The notes: a model not told the origin generated them from the sequence alone. 64,000 bases of DNA from Thiocapsa sp. (GCF_018399035.1 NZ_CP073760.1:2356001-2420000); one strand, 5' to 3'; positions 47,004 through 57,307 are shown, counted from the stretch's first letter. Program-made: numbers and translations.

Positions 47004-48338
47004 TCAGTCCGGCGAGCGTCCTTGGCCGGGCGCCGGCGCTGTTCCAGAGACAGGCCCGGGTTGGAAGGCGAGTATGACCGGGACCAGCACCGCCGCCACC
47101 ATGCCGGCCGCGAAGCCGTTGTTGTAGAGGTTCAGGCCCCCGTGGGAGACAGAGCTGGTCAGGGCGACCGATGAGTGCAGGAAGCCCGCCGCGATGCCCC
47201 AGTGCCAGCCGAAGCGGCCGGCGATGGGGGCCAAGGTGGTGCCGAAGAGCGCGGCGAGCAGAAAGCCCGGGTCCATCGCGTCCAGTGGTTTCAGGAGCGA
47301 CGCGAGCCAGATCCCCAGCATGGGGGGCCAGATGTTCCGCGGATGCTTGCCGAAGGCGGCGAATCCAACGATGGTGAAGATGCCGGCGATGGTGGGTCCA
47401 TTGAGGTCCCCGCCGATCAGCAGCAGGTACCCGAGTCCCATCAGGCCGCACAGCCCCATGTTCACCAGCACCGCGCCGAGCCCAGCCCGGGCGAGAAAAT
47501 CCGATGGCGACTGGCCGCTCTCGCCCAGGATGGCCTTGAGCCCCGAGAACGCCCTGCGGTCCAGGACTAACCCGGCCAGGATCTGCCCGACGAAGAGCAG
47601 GGCGAGCGCCGTACCGAGCAGCACGTCGTTACCTCCGGTCCAGACGATCACGGGCTCGGGGGCCAGTCCAAATGAGACGAAGAGCGCCACCAGCACCGTC
47701 CCCAGCATCCCAGCGGCGAACCCCATGTTGTAGAGATTGAATCCCTGGTGGACCTTGAAGAGCTGGGCTGCCACCGGGGGCAGGCAGAAGCCGACCGTGA
47801 GGCCGATGATCAGGGCCAGCGGCAGGGACTGGGTCCAGTGCAGGCTGGTGCTGAACAGGACCTCGGAGAAGACCGGGGCAAGGGCGCAGGCGAAGAAGGC
47901 GGCGGTGAGATGGTCGCCCAACGGCTCTCCGCGCAGGCGAGCGTAGAGGAGGGCGCCTGCCACGATGGGCCAGCAGTTGAGCAGGTTCTTGCCGAACAGC
48001 CCAAACCCCAGCAGCAGGAAGAGACTGGCCAGGGTGGCGCCGCTGACTCTGGCCCTGGTCACCAGGAAGCAGAGGCAGGCGAGCAGGGTCAGGAGCCCGG
48101 CGTTCAGGAAGGCCGGCCCCAATCCGCCGACCCCCAGATAGTCCGTGATCAGCGTGTCGCGGGCGGTCAAAATGGCCCCGAGGCCAGGGAGCAGCGTATC
48201 GAGCGGCCCCACAGCCAGCCCGAAGGCCACGAATGCCGCCGCGTGGACGGCGACGACCCCGATAAGGGCAAGGTCCGAGTGCTGGACCTTCGCAGCGCCT
48301 GCCCCCGGCCGGGGACTCGTCATGCTCACCGGGGCCAT
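47004..48338 (-). CDS. DUF1576 integral membrane protein
   Basis: 444 aa, about 12 membrane helices. Two related halves each carry a signature: FKVHQGFNLYNMGFAAGMLG and SHGGLNLYNNGFAAGMVAAV, with LGFGLFGKNLLNCWPI and VGFAAFGKHPRNIWPP as a second pair. This shows an internal duplication. Function of the family is unknown; transport is likely from the topology. Alternative start at 48323. Confidence 0.85.
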   Translation of the reverse strand: MAPVSMTSPRPGAGAAKVQHSDLALIGVVAVHAAAFVAFGLAVGPLDTLLPGLGAILTARDTLITDYLGVGGLGPAFLNAGLLTLLACLCFLVTRARVSGATLASLFLLLGFGLFGKNLLNCWPIVAGALLYARLRGEPLGDHLTAAFFACALAPVFSEVLFSTSLHWTQSLPLALIIGLTVGFCLPPVAAQLFKVHQGFNLYNMGFAAGMLGTVLVALFVSFGLAPEPVIVWTGGNDVLLGTALALLFVGQILAGLVLDRRAFSGLKAILGESGQSPSDFLARAGLGAVLVNMGLCGLMGLGYLLLIGGDLNGPTIAGIFTIVGFAAFGKHPRNIWPPMLGIWLASLLKPLDAMDPGFLLAALFGTTLAPIAGRFGWHWGIAAGFLHSSVALTSSVSHGGLNLYNNGFAAGMVAAVLVPVILAFQPGPVSGTAPAPGQGRSPD

Positions 48339-48666
48339 GACCGGCGCGCCGGAAGCACGATGGGGACGACCAGCACGGCGTTGGCTATGGCCACAACACA
48401 GAGCCTGAGGGCATTAGGTGGATACATTGCTCCAACCGTTGACAAGGGAAACCACAAGGCCATCCACTAGGTCGCGAAATCACTCACTCCAGGGTTCCGG
48501 CGCCGTGAAGCCAGGCGGAAGGCTAAACGACTGCGGGCGCTGACCGCAAGATCCGTCGGATGGGGTATGCGCGCCTTCCGGGATTCCGATGACAGGTGAC
48601 CTCGTTCCCCGAGCAAGTCGGGTTAGGGTCCGCTAACCAAACGCCTGAACTTGGGAAGAGGTATCC
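48339..48666. other. Divergent intergenic region
   Basis: 328 bp between DUF1576 and the lipoprotein gene. No gene or clear site is visible. Confidence 0.4.
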
Positions 48667-50307
48667 ATGCCGACGCCGACTGCCGGATTTCTCTGCCTCG
48701 CTGTTCTGCTTGCTTGTGGCAGTTCGTCGGCGGAGGGACTGCTCCCGCGTCTGCTCGGGGACGGCTGTTTCGGGGCCTATGCCGGAGCCATCGGCGATCG
48801 CCCCATCACCCTGCTGATCCGACAGGGTCGATGGCCTGATGCCCCGACCGCCTGGTACGGCCTGGACGACACGGGCCAGTATGACGCGGTCACGAATCGC
48901 TTCGGCTTTCCGGCGCGCCACATCGAGGATGACGGGAGCCAAGGGGATCAGGTGCGGCTGTTGGAGCGTGGGGATGAGACGGGGACGATCATCGGCCGCT
49001 TCACCGGCCAGCTTGACGCCGAGGGCCGCATCGCGGGGGAGTGGCGCGCGGAAGTCGGGGGTCTGGTATGGCCTTTTTCGCTGCAACCGCTGCCCGTGTT
49101 GCGGCAGGGCAGTGCCCCGGCCTTTTCGATTCACATCCGGGAGGCCGTCCTGGAGATTGCCGGCGAGGAGCGGGTGGCGATCACCGGGGTCGAGGGTCTG
49201 CTGACTGATCTCTACACGGAATGCGGCCCAGACCCCTTCAGCCTCTCGGTTCGCCGCCTGAGCGGACCGCCCGATCTCTACGTGATCGCGATGGAAGGGC
49301 ATGATGCCCCCGGATTCACCGACCCTCGCGATTGGGTCTTCCGCCGTCCGGGGGCGGTACAGGATCCGCTCTACGTCGCTTCCCAAGTCGTCGTCTGCTC
49401 CACCACTGTTGGACTTGGCTGTTACTGCACCGACAATGCGCTTCGCTACGCCTATGCTGGCGGCGTGCTCACCATCGTCGACGAGGAGGATGAGACTTCG
49501 GAAATTGAGCCCGAGCGCTATGGGAGTTGCGGCTGTGTGCAGGTTGATCGGACGCTGAAGGTGCTCCGCGTCGACGTGGGCACTGCCGCCGTGTGGTTGG
49601 ATAAGCTGGTAGAGCTATCGGGCATTAAACCCGCCGCCTGTCACGAGGACTGGCAGGAGCCAGGCCCGGAGGAGGCCAAGCCGATCGATGACCCACCGTC
49701 GCCGACGTTCCTGGACCAAGCCATCCCGGCCCTGCAACCGTATCTCTTCGACGACGGCATGTCCGGTTGGCTGCTCGTCCCCGCGGATCCGAGGGCATCC
49801 GTCTTTCGGATCAACCAAGTCCCCGGCGACCCCGCGTTGGAGATCCAGCCCGCCAAGCAAACCCCCGACGCCCAAGGGCCCGTGTCTGCAGAGCACTACA
49901 ACGGGCCTGACACGCCGCTCAAGGCGGCCTGTTGGCTCTACAATCGGACCGATACACCAGGGCGTTTCCAGCAACGGACCCATCCGCCGGCGGCCCTTGC
50001 CGACGCCTTCCGTCTGCCGCGAGGACCGGCGTCTGACCTGGCGTTGGTCGGTGTGGAAGCCATCGCCGAGACGGCCTTCAACGATGGGGATGGCGCCTCT
50101 AGGACACTCGGCGGCTTGGCGGTGCGTTGGACTGAGAACGGCACCGCGCTGGTGGTGAGAGACGAGGAAGCACCGCTGATGCTCTTCGATGGCGAGCGTT
50201 GCTATCACCGGTACCTGAAGGAACCGGGGCGCTGGGGAATGCCGTGGAGCGAGGCGCGCTACGCCGAGTTGTTCGGCCCTGCCAAGGCCGCGACGGTCGG
50301 CGATTGA
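48667..50307 (+). CDS. Unknown secreted lipoprotein (546 aa)
   Basis: A signal ending in lipobox LLAC (AVLLACGSS) with Gly at +2 suggests an outer-membrane lipoprotein. Early part: YAGAIGDRPITLLIRQGRW, then a beta-rich region ending about residue 150. Several Cys occur between 235 and 320 (CSTTVGLGCYCTD, YGSCGCVQVD), likely disulfides. The C-terminal third has LYNRTDTPGRFQQRTHPPAA. No family recognised. GAAGAGG precedes the start. Confidence 0.7.
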   Translation: MPTPTAGFLCLAVLLACGSSSAEGLLPRLLGDGCFGAYAGAIGDRPITLLIRQGRWPDAPTAWYGLDDTGQYDAVTNRFGFPARHIEDDGSQGDQVRLLERGDETGTIIGRFTGQLDAEGRIAGEWRAEVGGLVWPFSLQPLPVLRQGSAPAFSIHIREAVLEIAGEERVAITGVEGLLTDLYTECGPDPFSLSVRRLSGPPDLYVIAMEGHDAPGFTDPRDWVFRRPGAVQDPLYVASQVVVCSTTVGLGCYCTDNALRYAYAGGVLTIVDEEDETSEIEPERYGSCGCVQVDRTLKVLRVDVGTAAVWLDKLVELSGIKPAACHEDWQEPGPEEAKPIDDPPSPTFLDQAIPALQPYLFDDGMSGWLLVPADPRASVFRINQVPGDPALEIQPAKQTPDAQGPVSAEHYNGPDTPLKAACWLYNRTDTPGRFQQRTHPPAALADAFRLPRGPASDLALVGVEAIAETAFNDGDGASRTLGGLAVRWTENGTALVVRDEEAPLMLFDGERCYHRYLKEPGRWGMPWSEARYAELFGPAKAATVGD

Positions 50308-50427
50308 TCACCCGCGTGAACCCCGAGACCAGCAGGTGAGGTCGCGATAGCCAGATACCGGAGCATCGATCCCGCCAATGGAGCTGCTATTCATCATTCC
50401 CGTCCCCGGTTGTCTTTTTATCTGCAT

Positions 50428-50449
50428 CAAACCGCGTCCAGAACGAGAG
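50428..50449 (-). repeat. Short remnant of a type C repeat end
   Basis: AAACCGCGTCCAGAACGAGA resembles the last bases of the C repeats read on the minus strand. The rest of the element is absent. Confidence 0.5.
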
Positions 50450-50469
50450 ACTGAGTTTCGGTCAGGACA

Positions 50470-53400
50470 TCACCTCGCTTGTCCGAGATGGCCGTACAAG
50501 TCGCTCAACCGCGCCTCACCGATCATCGCGGTCGGCCGACCCCGTTCCCGCACCCACTCCTTCAGTGCATCCAACAAGCTGTCCCTCAGGTCATGGAGCT
50601 CTCCCAGTCTGGCGAGCGCCTCCGGATGTCGACCGCGCGCCCGCAGCTCCAGCAGCTCGCTCACCACCCCATGCACCTGCCGGTGCACGGCATCGATGCG
50701 CTGGAAGCCGGGCTCCGCGCCATAACCCGACGCGACTTCGGCCCGTAACCAGGCCGCAAAACGGCATTGGCGGACATCCAGCTGCGGGAGCGGCGGCACG
50801 CCCTGCTCGCTCTTGAGATGCGCTTCGATGGCGGCAATCCAGGCGCGGTGTTCGACGCCGGCATAGAGCAAGGGGAGATGCTCGCGGCGCGGGGCCGGCA
50901 GCTCGGCCCAACCGGCAGGGATCTGCCAGGCGGCCAGCCAACCGGGCAGCTCATGGGCCGGCATGGGACGTGCGATGCCGAAGCCCTGAGCCAGGTCGCA
51001 GCCGAAACGCAGCAGCATCTCCCCGTGCTCCAGGGTTTCGACCCCCTCGGCGATCACCTGACGATTGAAGGTGCCCGCCAGACTCAAGACGCTCTCGACG
51101 ATCGCCAGATCCTCCGGGTCGTTCAGCATCCCGCACACAAAGCTTTTATCGATCTTCAGTTGGGTGACCGCCAGACGTTTCAGATAGGTCAGCGAGGAAT
51201 AGCCCGTGCCGAAATCATCCAGCGCGACACCCACCCCGAGCTCGCGGCAGGCATCGATCACCCGGGAGGTCCCGACCAGATCATCGATCGCGCTGGTTTC
51301 GAGGATCTCCAGACAGAGACAGGACGGCGCGACCCCCGGGTGCTCCCCCAGGATGGCGCGCAAGCGTGCGACGAAATCCACCTGCTGTAACTGAAAGGCG
51401 CCGACATTGACGCTCACCGGAAGCGCCAGGCCGAGCGCCTGCCAGGCGTCGATCTGGGCGAGGGCGGTCTCGATGACCCACTCGCCGAGCTCGACCGCCA
51501 GCGGGTGGTTTTCGGTCGTCGGCAGGAAGAGCGCCGGGGCCAGCAGACCGCGTTGCGGGTGCCGCCAGCGGATCAGCGCCTCGGCGCCGATGACCGTCCC
51601 GGTGCGCAGATTGACCTTGGGCTGGTAATCGAGCACGAACTCACGCGCGGCCAAGGCGTGGCGGATCTGCTCCAGGTGCTCGTGACGGCCTCGGATGCAC
51701 TGGTCCAGTTCCGTGTCGAAGAGGTAAAAGCGATTTTTGCCGGACTGCTTGGCCTGATACATGGCCTGATCGGCCTGACGCAGCAGGAGATCCCCATCGA
51801 CCGCACCCGCCTGCGGGTAGAAGGTGACGCCGAGGCTGGCCGAGACCTGCACCAGGAGATCCCCGATCCGCACCGGCTCGGCCGTGGCGGCGAGCAGGCG
51901 CTCGAGCAGCGGCACACTGACCTCGGGGTCGGCGAGATCGATCAGCACCACGGCGAACTCGTCGCCACCCAGCCGGGCGAGCGTGTCGCCCTCGCGCAGG
52001 ACCGACTGCATCCGCTTCGCCACGGCCACCAGCACCTGGTCACCCACCGCGTGTCCATGCCGGTCGTTGATGGTTTTGAAGCCGTCCAGGTCGAGATAGC
52101 CCACCGCCAGCCGTTGTCCCCGCCGCTGGGTCTGCGCCATCGACTGATGCAGGCGGTCGGCCAGCAGCACGCGGTTGGGCAGCGCGGTCAGCGCGTCGAA
52201 CTGGGCAAGGTGTTCAAGCCGGCGTTCGTGCTCCTTGAGCGCGGTGATATCGGAGAACAGGGCGACATAGTGATGGGTGTTGCCCTGGGCGTCGCACATC
52301 GCGCTGATGTTTTCCCGCACGGCGTACAAGTCGCCGTTCCGGCGTCGGTTCCAGAGCTCACCGCTCCAGTGGCCGGTGTCGAGCAGCGTGCGCCAGAGCG
52401 CCGCGTAGAACGCCTGATCCTGCCGGCCCGAGCCGAGGAGGCGTGGGTTACAGCCCAGCACCTCGTCGCGGCGATACCCGGTGATCTCGGTAAATGCCGC
52501 ATTGACATCGAGAATGGCGCCATCGTCAGCGGTGATCATGATGCCTTCATTGGCATGGCTGAAGACGCCGGCGGCGAGCTGGAGCGCTTGCTCGTCCTGC
52601 TTGCGCTCGGTGATATCCGTGGTGAAACCGTGCCAGATCACCGCACCGTCGGGTTCGCGCTCGGGTAGCGCGTTGGCGAACAGCCAGCGCAGCGTACCGT
52701 CGGCGAAGCGCACCCGAAACTCGGCCTGCCAGGGGGTTAGGGCTTGAGCCGAGGTCTTGATGGACGCGACGACACCGGCGACATCATCGGGGTGGATCAC
52801 GTCGAAGACCTGCGAGGCATCCTCGCGAACATCCTCCGGATCGAGATCAAGGATGTCGCGGATCGCGTCGCTCATAAAGGGAAAGCAGGAGCTGCCGTCG
52901 GGGCGCAAACGATACTGATAGACCATCCCCGGCACCCGGCTGGCAATCTTCCGGAGCCGATTCAGCGCCTCTTCCCGTGCCGCTTCCATGGCCTTGCGCG
53001 CGGTGATGTTGCTGATCACCACCCGACAGACCGGCGCGCCGTCGTCCGCCCGAGCGACGGTCGCCGTCAGATGCATCCAGACGCGTGCGCCATCCGGCCT
53101 GACCGGCCGCAGGTCGCAATCCTGGGGTTCGCCCGTCTCGAAGAGACGTTTCCGATGCAGGTAATACAGGTCCTGATCGTCCTTGACGATGAAGCGGGAG
53201 AGCGGCTGCTTGATCAGCGCGCTTTTCGGCGTCTCCAACAGCGACGCCGCGGTCAGGTTGGCCTCCAGGATCAGTCCCGTCTCGGAGAGCGTGCAATAGC
53301 CCACCGGCGCCAGCTCGTAGAGGTCGAAATAGCGCGCCCGTGCGGCGTCGATCGCCGCCTGTGCCCGACGCAGCTCCTCGTTCTGCATCGTCAGCTCGAG

Positions 53401-53577
53401 TTGATGCACCCGCAGTTCGTGGAGCGTGCGCTGGATCTCTGCGGGCGTGAGCGCGGCGAGATCCGTCGACGAGCGCGTCGCGTCGTTCCCGATGCGCGCC
53501 TCGGCCTGCCGGCGCAGCGCCCGCGCCGCGTCCGACTCCGGGGTGTCGTGCTCGGATCGAGGATCCCGGCTCGTCAT
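50470..53577 (-). CDS. PAS-PAS-PAS-GGDEF-EAL-CZB c-di-GMP protein
   Basis: 1035 aa, no membrane helix. Three PAS domains (YFDLYELAPVGYCTLSETGL; about 215-330; FSHANEGIMITADDGAILDV) are followed by GGDEF (intact in RLGGDEFAVVL), an intact EAL (GAEALIRWRHP, DDFGTGYSSLTYLK, QGFGIARPMP), and a C-terminal chemoreceptor zinc-binding domain (HRAWIAAIEAHL, CRFAAWL, H..VHGVV). Both c-di-GMP synthesis and breakdown motifs are intact. CZB links it to zinc or redox sensing. Its start overlaps the stop of the CheB-CheR gene (ATGA), so the two are coupled. Confidence 0.9.
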   Translation of the reverse strand: MTSRDPRSEHDTPESDAARALRRQAEARIGNDATRSSTDLAALTPAEIQRTLHELRVHQLELTMQNEELRRAQAAIDAARARYFDLYELAPVGYCTLSETGLILEANLTAASLLETPKSALIKQPLSRFIVKDDQDLYYLHRKRLFETGEPQDCDLRPVRPDGARVWMHLTATVARADDGAPVCRVVISNITARKAMEAAREEALNRLRKIASRVPGMVYQYRLRPDGSSCFPFMSDAIRDILDLDPEDVREDASQVFDVIHPDDVAGVVASIKTSAQALTPWQAEFRVRFADGTLRWLFANALPEREPDGAVIWHGFTTDITERKQDEQALQLAAGVFSHANEGIMITADDGAILDVNAAFTEITGYRRDEVLGCNPRLLGSGRQDQAFYAALWRTLLDTGHWSGELWNRRRNGDLYAVRENISAMCDAQGNTHHYVALFSDITALKEHERRLEHLAQFDALTALPNRVLLADRLHQSMAQTQRRGQRLAVGYLDLDGFKTINDRHGHAVGDQVLVAVAKRMQSVLREGDTLARLGGDEFAVVLIDLADPEVSVPLLERLLAATAEPVRIGDLLVQVSASLGVTFYPQAGAVDGDLLLRQADQAMYQAKQSGKNRFYLFDTELDQCIRGRHEHLEQIRHALAAREFVLDYQPKVNLRTGTVIGAEALIRWRHPQRGLLAPALFLPTTENHPLAVELGEWVIETALAQIDAWQALGLALPVSVNVGAFQLQQVDFVARLRAILGEHPGVAPSCLCLEILETSAIDDLVGTSRVIDACRELGVGVALDDFGTGYSSLTYLKRLAVTQLKIDKSFVCGMLNDPEDLAIVESVLSLAGTFNRQVIAEGVETLEHGEMLLRFGCDLAQGFGIARPMPAHELPGWLAAWQIPAGWAELPAPRREHLPLLYAGVEHRAWIAAIEAHLKSEQGVPPLPQLDVRQCRFAAWLRAEVASGYGAEPGFQRIDAVHRQVHGVVSELLELRARGRHPEALARLGELHDLRDSLLDALKEWVRERGRPTAMIGEARLSDLYGHLGQAR

Positions 53578-56500
53578 GTCTCGCTTCCGGATCGGTTCGC
53601 CCGTTCGGTGGTGGCGATCGCGTACATCTTCCCCTCCTCGTTCATCAAGGCGGACGCGGTCAGCCAGACCTCCAAGAGCCTCCCCTCTTTCGTCGTCCGC
53701 TGGGTCAGAAACGGCTCCGGAACCTCTGCCTGACTCAGTTGGCGGACCCTGGTCAGGGCCTCCTCGCGCAGCCCCTCGGGGATGCGGTCGCGGACGTTCA
53801 TCCGCAGCGCCTCGGCCTCGCTCCAGCCAAACAGCCGCTCCGCGCCGGGGTTCCAGGCCAGGATGCGGCCCTCCAGATCCTGCACGGTGATGGCGTCGTG
53901 CGCGTCGCGCACCACCACGGCCAGTCGCAGCAGATCCTCGGACCGCCGCAACGCCTCGCGCGCCTGCACGATCTCGGTGAGATCGACGAAGGTGAGCACC
54001 GCGCCCTCGATCACGTTGTCGAGCGTGCGGTAGGGATGGATGCGCATCCGGTACCAGACGCCCGCCGTGGTCTGGACATCCTGTTCCTTCGGGATCAGGG
54101 TATCCAGCACCGCTTGCGTATCCGCCACCAGACGATCGTAGCCCACCAGATTGGAGAGGATGTGGCCCACCGGCCGACCGATATCGCTCAGGATCAGGTT
54201 GATGATCTGGGTCGCGTCGGGGGTGAAGCGCAGGATGCGCAGTCGATGATCGACAAAGACGGTGCCGATGCCGGTGCCGGCCAGCAAATTATTCATGTCG
54301 TTGTTGGTGCGCGACAGGTCGGCCACCTTGGTTTGCAGCTCGGCGTTGACCGTGGCCAGCTCCTCGTTGACCGATTGCAGCTCTTCCTTGGAGGTCTCCA
54401 GCTCCTCGTTGGTGGACTGCAATTCCTCGTTGACCGACTGCATTTCCTCGTTCGAGGATTTCAGCTCCTCGTTGATGGTCTCCAGCTCCTCGTTGGAGGT
54501 CTGGAGGTACTCTTCCTTGGACCGCAGTTCCTCCTTGAGCGCGACAATCCGCGCGTCCGTGTCCGTGCCGGAAGCGTCCGCCCCGTCGGCGGCGGCATGC
54601 GCGGGTCCTGCCGGTTCACCCTCGCAGGGTTGCGCCGGCTCCAGAACGACCAGGTACAGCGGCGTCTCGGACTTCGTTGTGGGGTCCGGCGTCACCGGAC
54701 AGACGCGCAGGTTGACGCGGGTGAAAGCGCCGTTGGTTTTCACGCGCACCCCCGCGCGGCGCACGTTTTCCCGGTTTACCGCCGCCTGGCGCAGGGCGGT
54801 GGTGAGGTCGGGCCGCAGCCCTTCGCGCGCCATTTTGAGCAGATTGCTGACGCCGGTTTCGCCGGGGGTGGGCTCCAGATAGAGACCGGTGCGCCCGTGC
54901 AGATAGAGGATGTCGCCCCGCGCGTTGACCAGCGCGGCGCACGGGACAACCTCGTGCAGCAGGGTCTGTTCGGTCAGCTCGCGCAACGGCAGTTTGATCG
55001 AGAAGGCCGTGGTTCCGGCCGCCCCGGGGGGCGCCGGATCACGCGCGCTCAGGGGCGGCACGAACCGCTCCAGGGGCAGTCGCCGCGCGGCGTAGCCATC
55101 GTCCCGGCGGCGATAGAGCTTCAGCTTACGGTCCAGCACCTCGAACAGATCGGGATACTCGCCCACCGTCTCGGACGTGCCCAAAAAGAGAAAACCGCCT
55201 GGATTCAGGGCGTAGTGAAAGAGCGGTATCAGCCGTTTCTGCACCTCCCCGCCGAGATAGATGAGCAGGTTGCGACAACTGATGAGGTCGAGCTTGGAGA
55301 AGGGCGGATCCTTGATCAGGCTGTGTTCGGAAAAGACCAGCAGGTCGCGGATGCCTTTGTGGATGCGATAGGCGTCGCCGCCGGGCTCGGCGGTGAAAAA
55401 GCGCGCGAGGCGCTCCGCCGAGAGGTCGGCGGCGATGCTGGCCGGATAGAGCCCGACGCGCGCGGCGGCAATCGCCCGGGCGTCGAGGTCGGTGGCGAAG
55501 ACCTGTACCTTGAAGCGCCGCTTCAGCGTCTCCTGACGTTCGGCGAGCAGGATGGCGAGCGAATAGGCCTCCTCGCCGGTGGAGCAGCCCGCCGACCAGA
55601 TGCGGATCGCGACCTCCGCCGACTTGCCGGCAAAGAGTCCGGGGATCACCGCTTCCTCAAGCGCCCCGAAGGCGGCGGGGTCACGGAAAAAACTGGTGAC
55701 GCCGATCAGCAGATCGCGAAAGAGCGTGTCCGACTCGGCGGGCATCTGCCGCAGATACTGCGCATAGTCGTCGATGGTGGCGATCTGATGGACGGCCATG
55801 CGCCGTTCGATGCGGCGCTGGATGGTGCTCGGTTTGTACTGCGAGAAGTCGTGGCCGGTCTGGGCGCGCAGCAGGACGAAGATCTTACGCAGACCATTGT
55901 CGCTCCGGGGCGGCGGGACCGCGCCCGACCGGGGCGGGTGGCCGAAGGCGTGGACCGCGTAGGCGATCAGCTGGGCGGGCATCTCGGCCGGCGGCAGCTC
56001 GTAGTCCACCAGTCCGGTGGCGATGGCGCTGCGCGGCATCCCGTCGTACTCGGTGGATTCGGGGCTCTGGGCCATGACCATGCCGCCCTCGCCCTTGATC
56101 GCCCGCACGCCCGGGGTGCCGTCGCTGCCGGTGCCCGAGAGCACGATCCCGATGGCGCGCGCGTGCTGGTCCTGGGCGAGCGAGCGAAAAAAGAAATCGA
56201 TCGGCAGGCGCTGACCGCGCGGGGCGACGGGTTCCAGGAGGTGCAGCGCGCCGTTGAGAAAGGCCATGTCGCGATTGGGCGGGATGATGTAGGCGCAGTT
56301 GGGCCGCACCAGCATCCCGTCCTCGACCTCGGACACCCGCATCCGGGTATAGCGGCGGATGAGGTCGCTGAGGATGCTCTTGTGATCCGGGGCCAGATGC
56401 TGCACCAACACGAAGGCCATGTCCGGATCGGTGTCGGCGGGCATCCCGGAGAAGAAGGCTTCAAAGGCCGCCAGCCCCCCGGCCGAGGCGCCGATACCGA

Positions 56501-56627
56501 CGACGGGGAAGCGCTCCGGGAGCGCTTCGGGCGTCTCCGGCACCAGGCCGGGACTCTCCTCGCGCGGTGCCGGCGCGAGCTTCCGATGATTTACCGCCAT
56601 GGGTGCATTGACCCCTCTCGTCACCAT
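53574..56627 (-). CDS. CheB-CheR-coiled coil-PAS-PAS hybrid signalling protein
   Basis: 1017 aa. CheB methylesterase (VVGIGASAGG, LVQHLAPDHKS, LSGTGSDGT) is followed by CheR methyltransferase (SFFRDPAAF, IWSAGCSTGEEAYS, CRNLLIYL). A heptad coiled coil of repeated SNEELETINEEL-type units follows (about 705-780), then two PAS domains. No receiver and no kinase. Output is probably the paired GGDEF-EAL protein downstream. Start could be ATG 56627 or ATG 56600. Confidence 0.9.
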   Translation of the reverse strand: MVTRGVNAPMAVNHRKLAPAPREESPGLVPETPEALPERFPVVGIGASAGGLAAFEAFFSGMPADTDPDMAFVLVQHLAPDHKSILSDLIRRYTRMRVSEVEDGMLVRPNCAYIIPPNRDMAFLNGALHLLEPVAPRGQRLPIDFFFRSLAQDQHARAIGIVLSGTGSDGTPGVRAIKGEGGMVMAQSPESTEYDGMPRSAIATGLVDYELPPAEMPAQLIAYAVHAFGHPPRSGAVPPPRSDNGLRKIFVLLRAQTGHDFSQYKPSTIQRRIERRMAVHQIATIDDYAQYLRQMPAESDTLFRDLLIGVTSFFRDPAAFGALEEAVIPGLFAGKSAEVAIRIWSAGCSTGEEAYSLAILLAERQETLKRRFKVQVFATDLDARAIAAARVGLYPASIAADLSAERLARFFTAEPGGDAYRIHKGIRDLLVFSEHSLIKDPPFSKLDLISCRNLLIYLGGEVQKRLIPLFHYALNPGGFLFLGTSETVGEYPDLFEVLDRKLKLYRRRDDGYAARRLPLERFVPPLSARDPAPPGAAGTTAFSIKLPLRELTEQTLLHEVVPCAALVNARGDILYLHGRTGLYLEPTPGETGVSNLLKMAREGLRPDLTTALRQAAVNRENVRRAGVRVKTNGAFTRVNLRVCPVTPDPTTKSETPLYLVVLEPAQPCEGEPAGPAHAAADGADASGTDTDARIVALKEELRSKEEYLQTSNEELETINEELKSSNEEMQSVNEELQSTNEELETSKEELQSVNEELATVNAELQTKVADLSRTNNDMNNLLAGTGIGTVFVDHRLRILRFTPDATQIINLILSDIGRPVGHILSNLVGYDRLVADTQAVLDTLIPKEQDVQTTAGVWYRMRIHPYRTLDNVIEGAVLTFVDLTEIVQAREALRRSEDLLRLAVVVRDAHDAITVQDLEGRILAWNPGAERLFGWSEAEALRMNVRDRIPEGLREEALTRVRQLSQAEVPEPFLTQRTTKEGRLLEVWLTASALMNEEGKMYAIATTERANRSGSET

Positions 56628-56843
56628 CCACAGAGCTTGACTCGCGGGTCGGCCCGGGCGCAGGCGTTTGCGAGCAGGAGCCGATGCGTGCCGACCGCGA
56701 GGGCCCGAGCCGGTCAGTGACGATCCATCATCGCGGGTGCCTACTTGAGGCGGCTGTCTGCCGCAGACCCTTGAGAGGAAGATTAGCAGTAACCGCCGGG
56801 CCTGTCGTGATGGTTAGCGGCTGTTCGGGGTGGCTAGAGGCTT

Positions 56844-56997
56844 GGCGACACCCGCGTGATCACCCGCATCGACCGCCTGGCGCGCAGCATCAAGGATCTG
56901 CAGGACATCGTGGCGACGCTCCAGCAGCGGGGTGCGACCCTGATGGCGACCGAGGAGCCGATGGGGATCGGAGTAGTCAAATTCTTCGATGTGTCGG
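56844..56997 (+). pseudogene. Serine recombinase (resolvase) fragment
   Basis: Frame encodes DTRVITRIDRLARSIKDLQD and IVATLQQRGATLMATEEP, the core of the resolvase catalytic domain. The nucleophile Ser end and DNA-binding domain are missing. A relic of a past transposon. Confidence 0.62.
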
Positions 56998-57285
56998 GCG
57001 GCAGGTTTGGATCGGGAATGGACAAGACGGCGGGGCCCCGCAACTTCCGGCGTGTTCCAACGTCAGGCCGAGAGTCGCCGTCCTCTGTCTGCGAGCCGAC
57101 AGGCGCGGTCGTCACGGCCGAGAACTTGGGCTCGTCATTGCTCGCAAAGCGTTCACCGACACCTGTGCCGCGATGCCCGGGCTTGCGCGTGCAAAGACCT
57201 TGATCGAGGCTCAAGCCGATGAGGTTCTCCGGAGGTCTGGATAACCCTGACAGAAAGCTCTACTCTTAGGGTATACGATGAAATA
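56998..57285. other. Decayed region upstream of ParS/RES
   Basis: About 290 bp, no clear gene. It may hold further out-of-frame resolvase sequence. Confidence 0.35.
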
Positions 57286-57299
57286 CTCCATATTTGGAG
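57286..57299. promoter_or_regulatory. Small palindrome over the ParS ribosome-binding site
   Basis: CTCCA-TATT-TGGAG. The right arm contains the GGAG that serves the start at 57308. Could be an operator or a translational hairpin. Confidence 0.4.
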
Positions 57300-57307
57300 C
57301 ATATGAG

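Noticed and set aside
54340..54500. Near-repeated DNA within the CheB-CheR gene
   Set aside because: It encodes heptad repeats of a coiled coil, not a mobile repeat.
53739..56720. Open frame of 993 codons on the plus strand
   Set aside because: It is opposite the CheB-CheR gene, whose motifs are clear. High GC and codon bias open the opposite frame.
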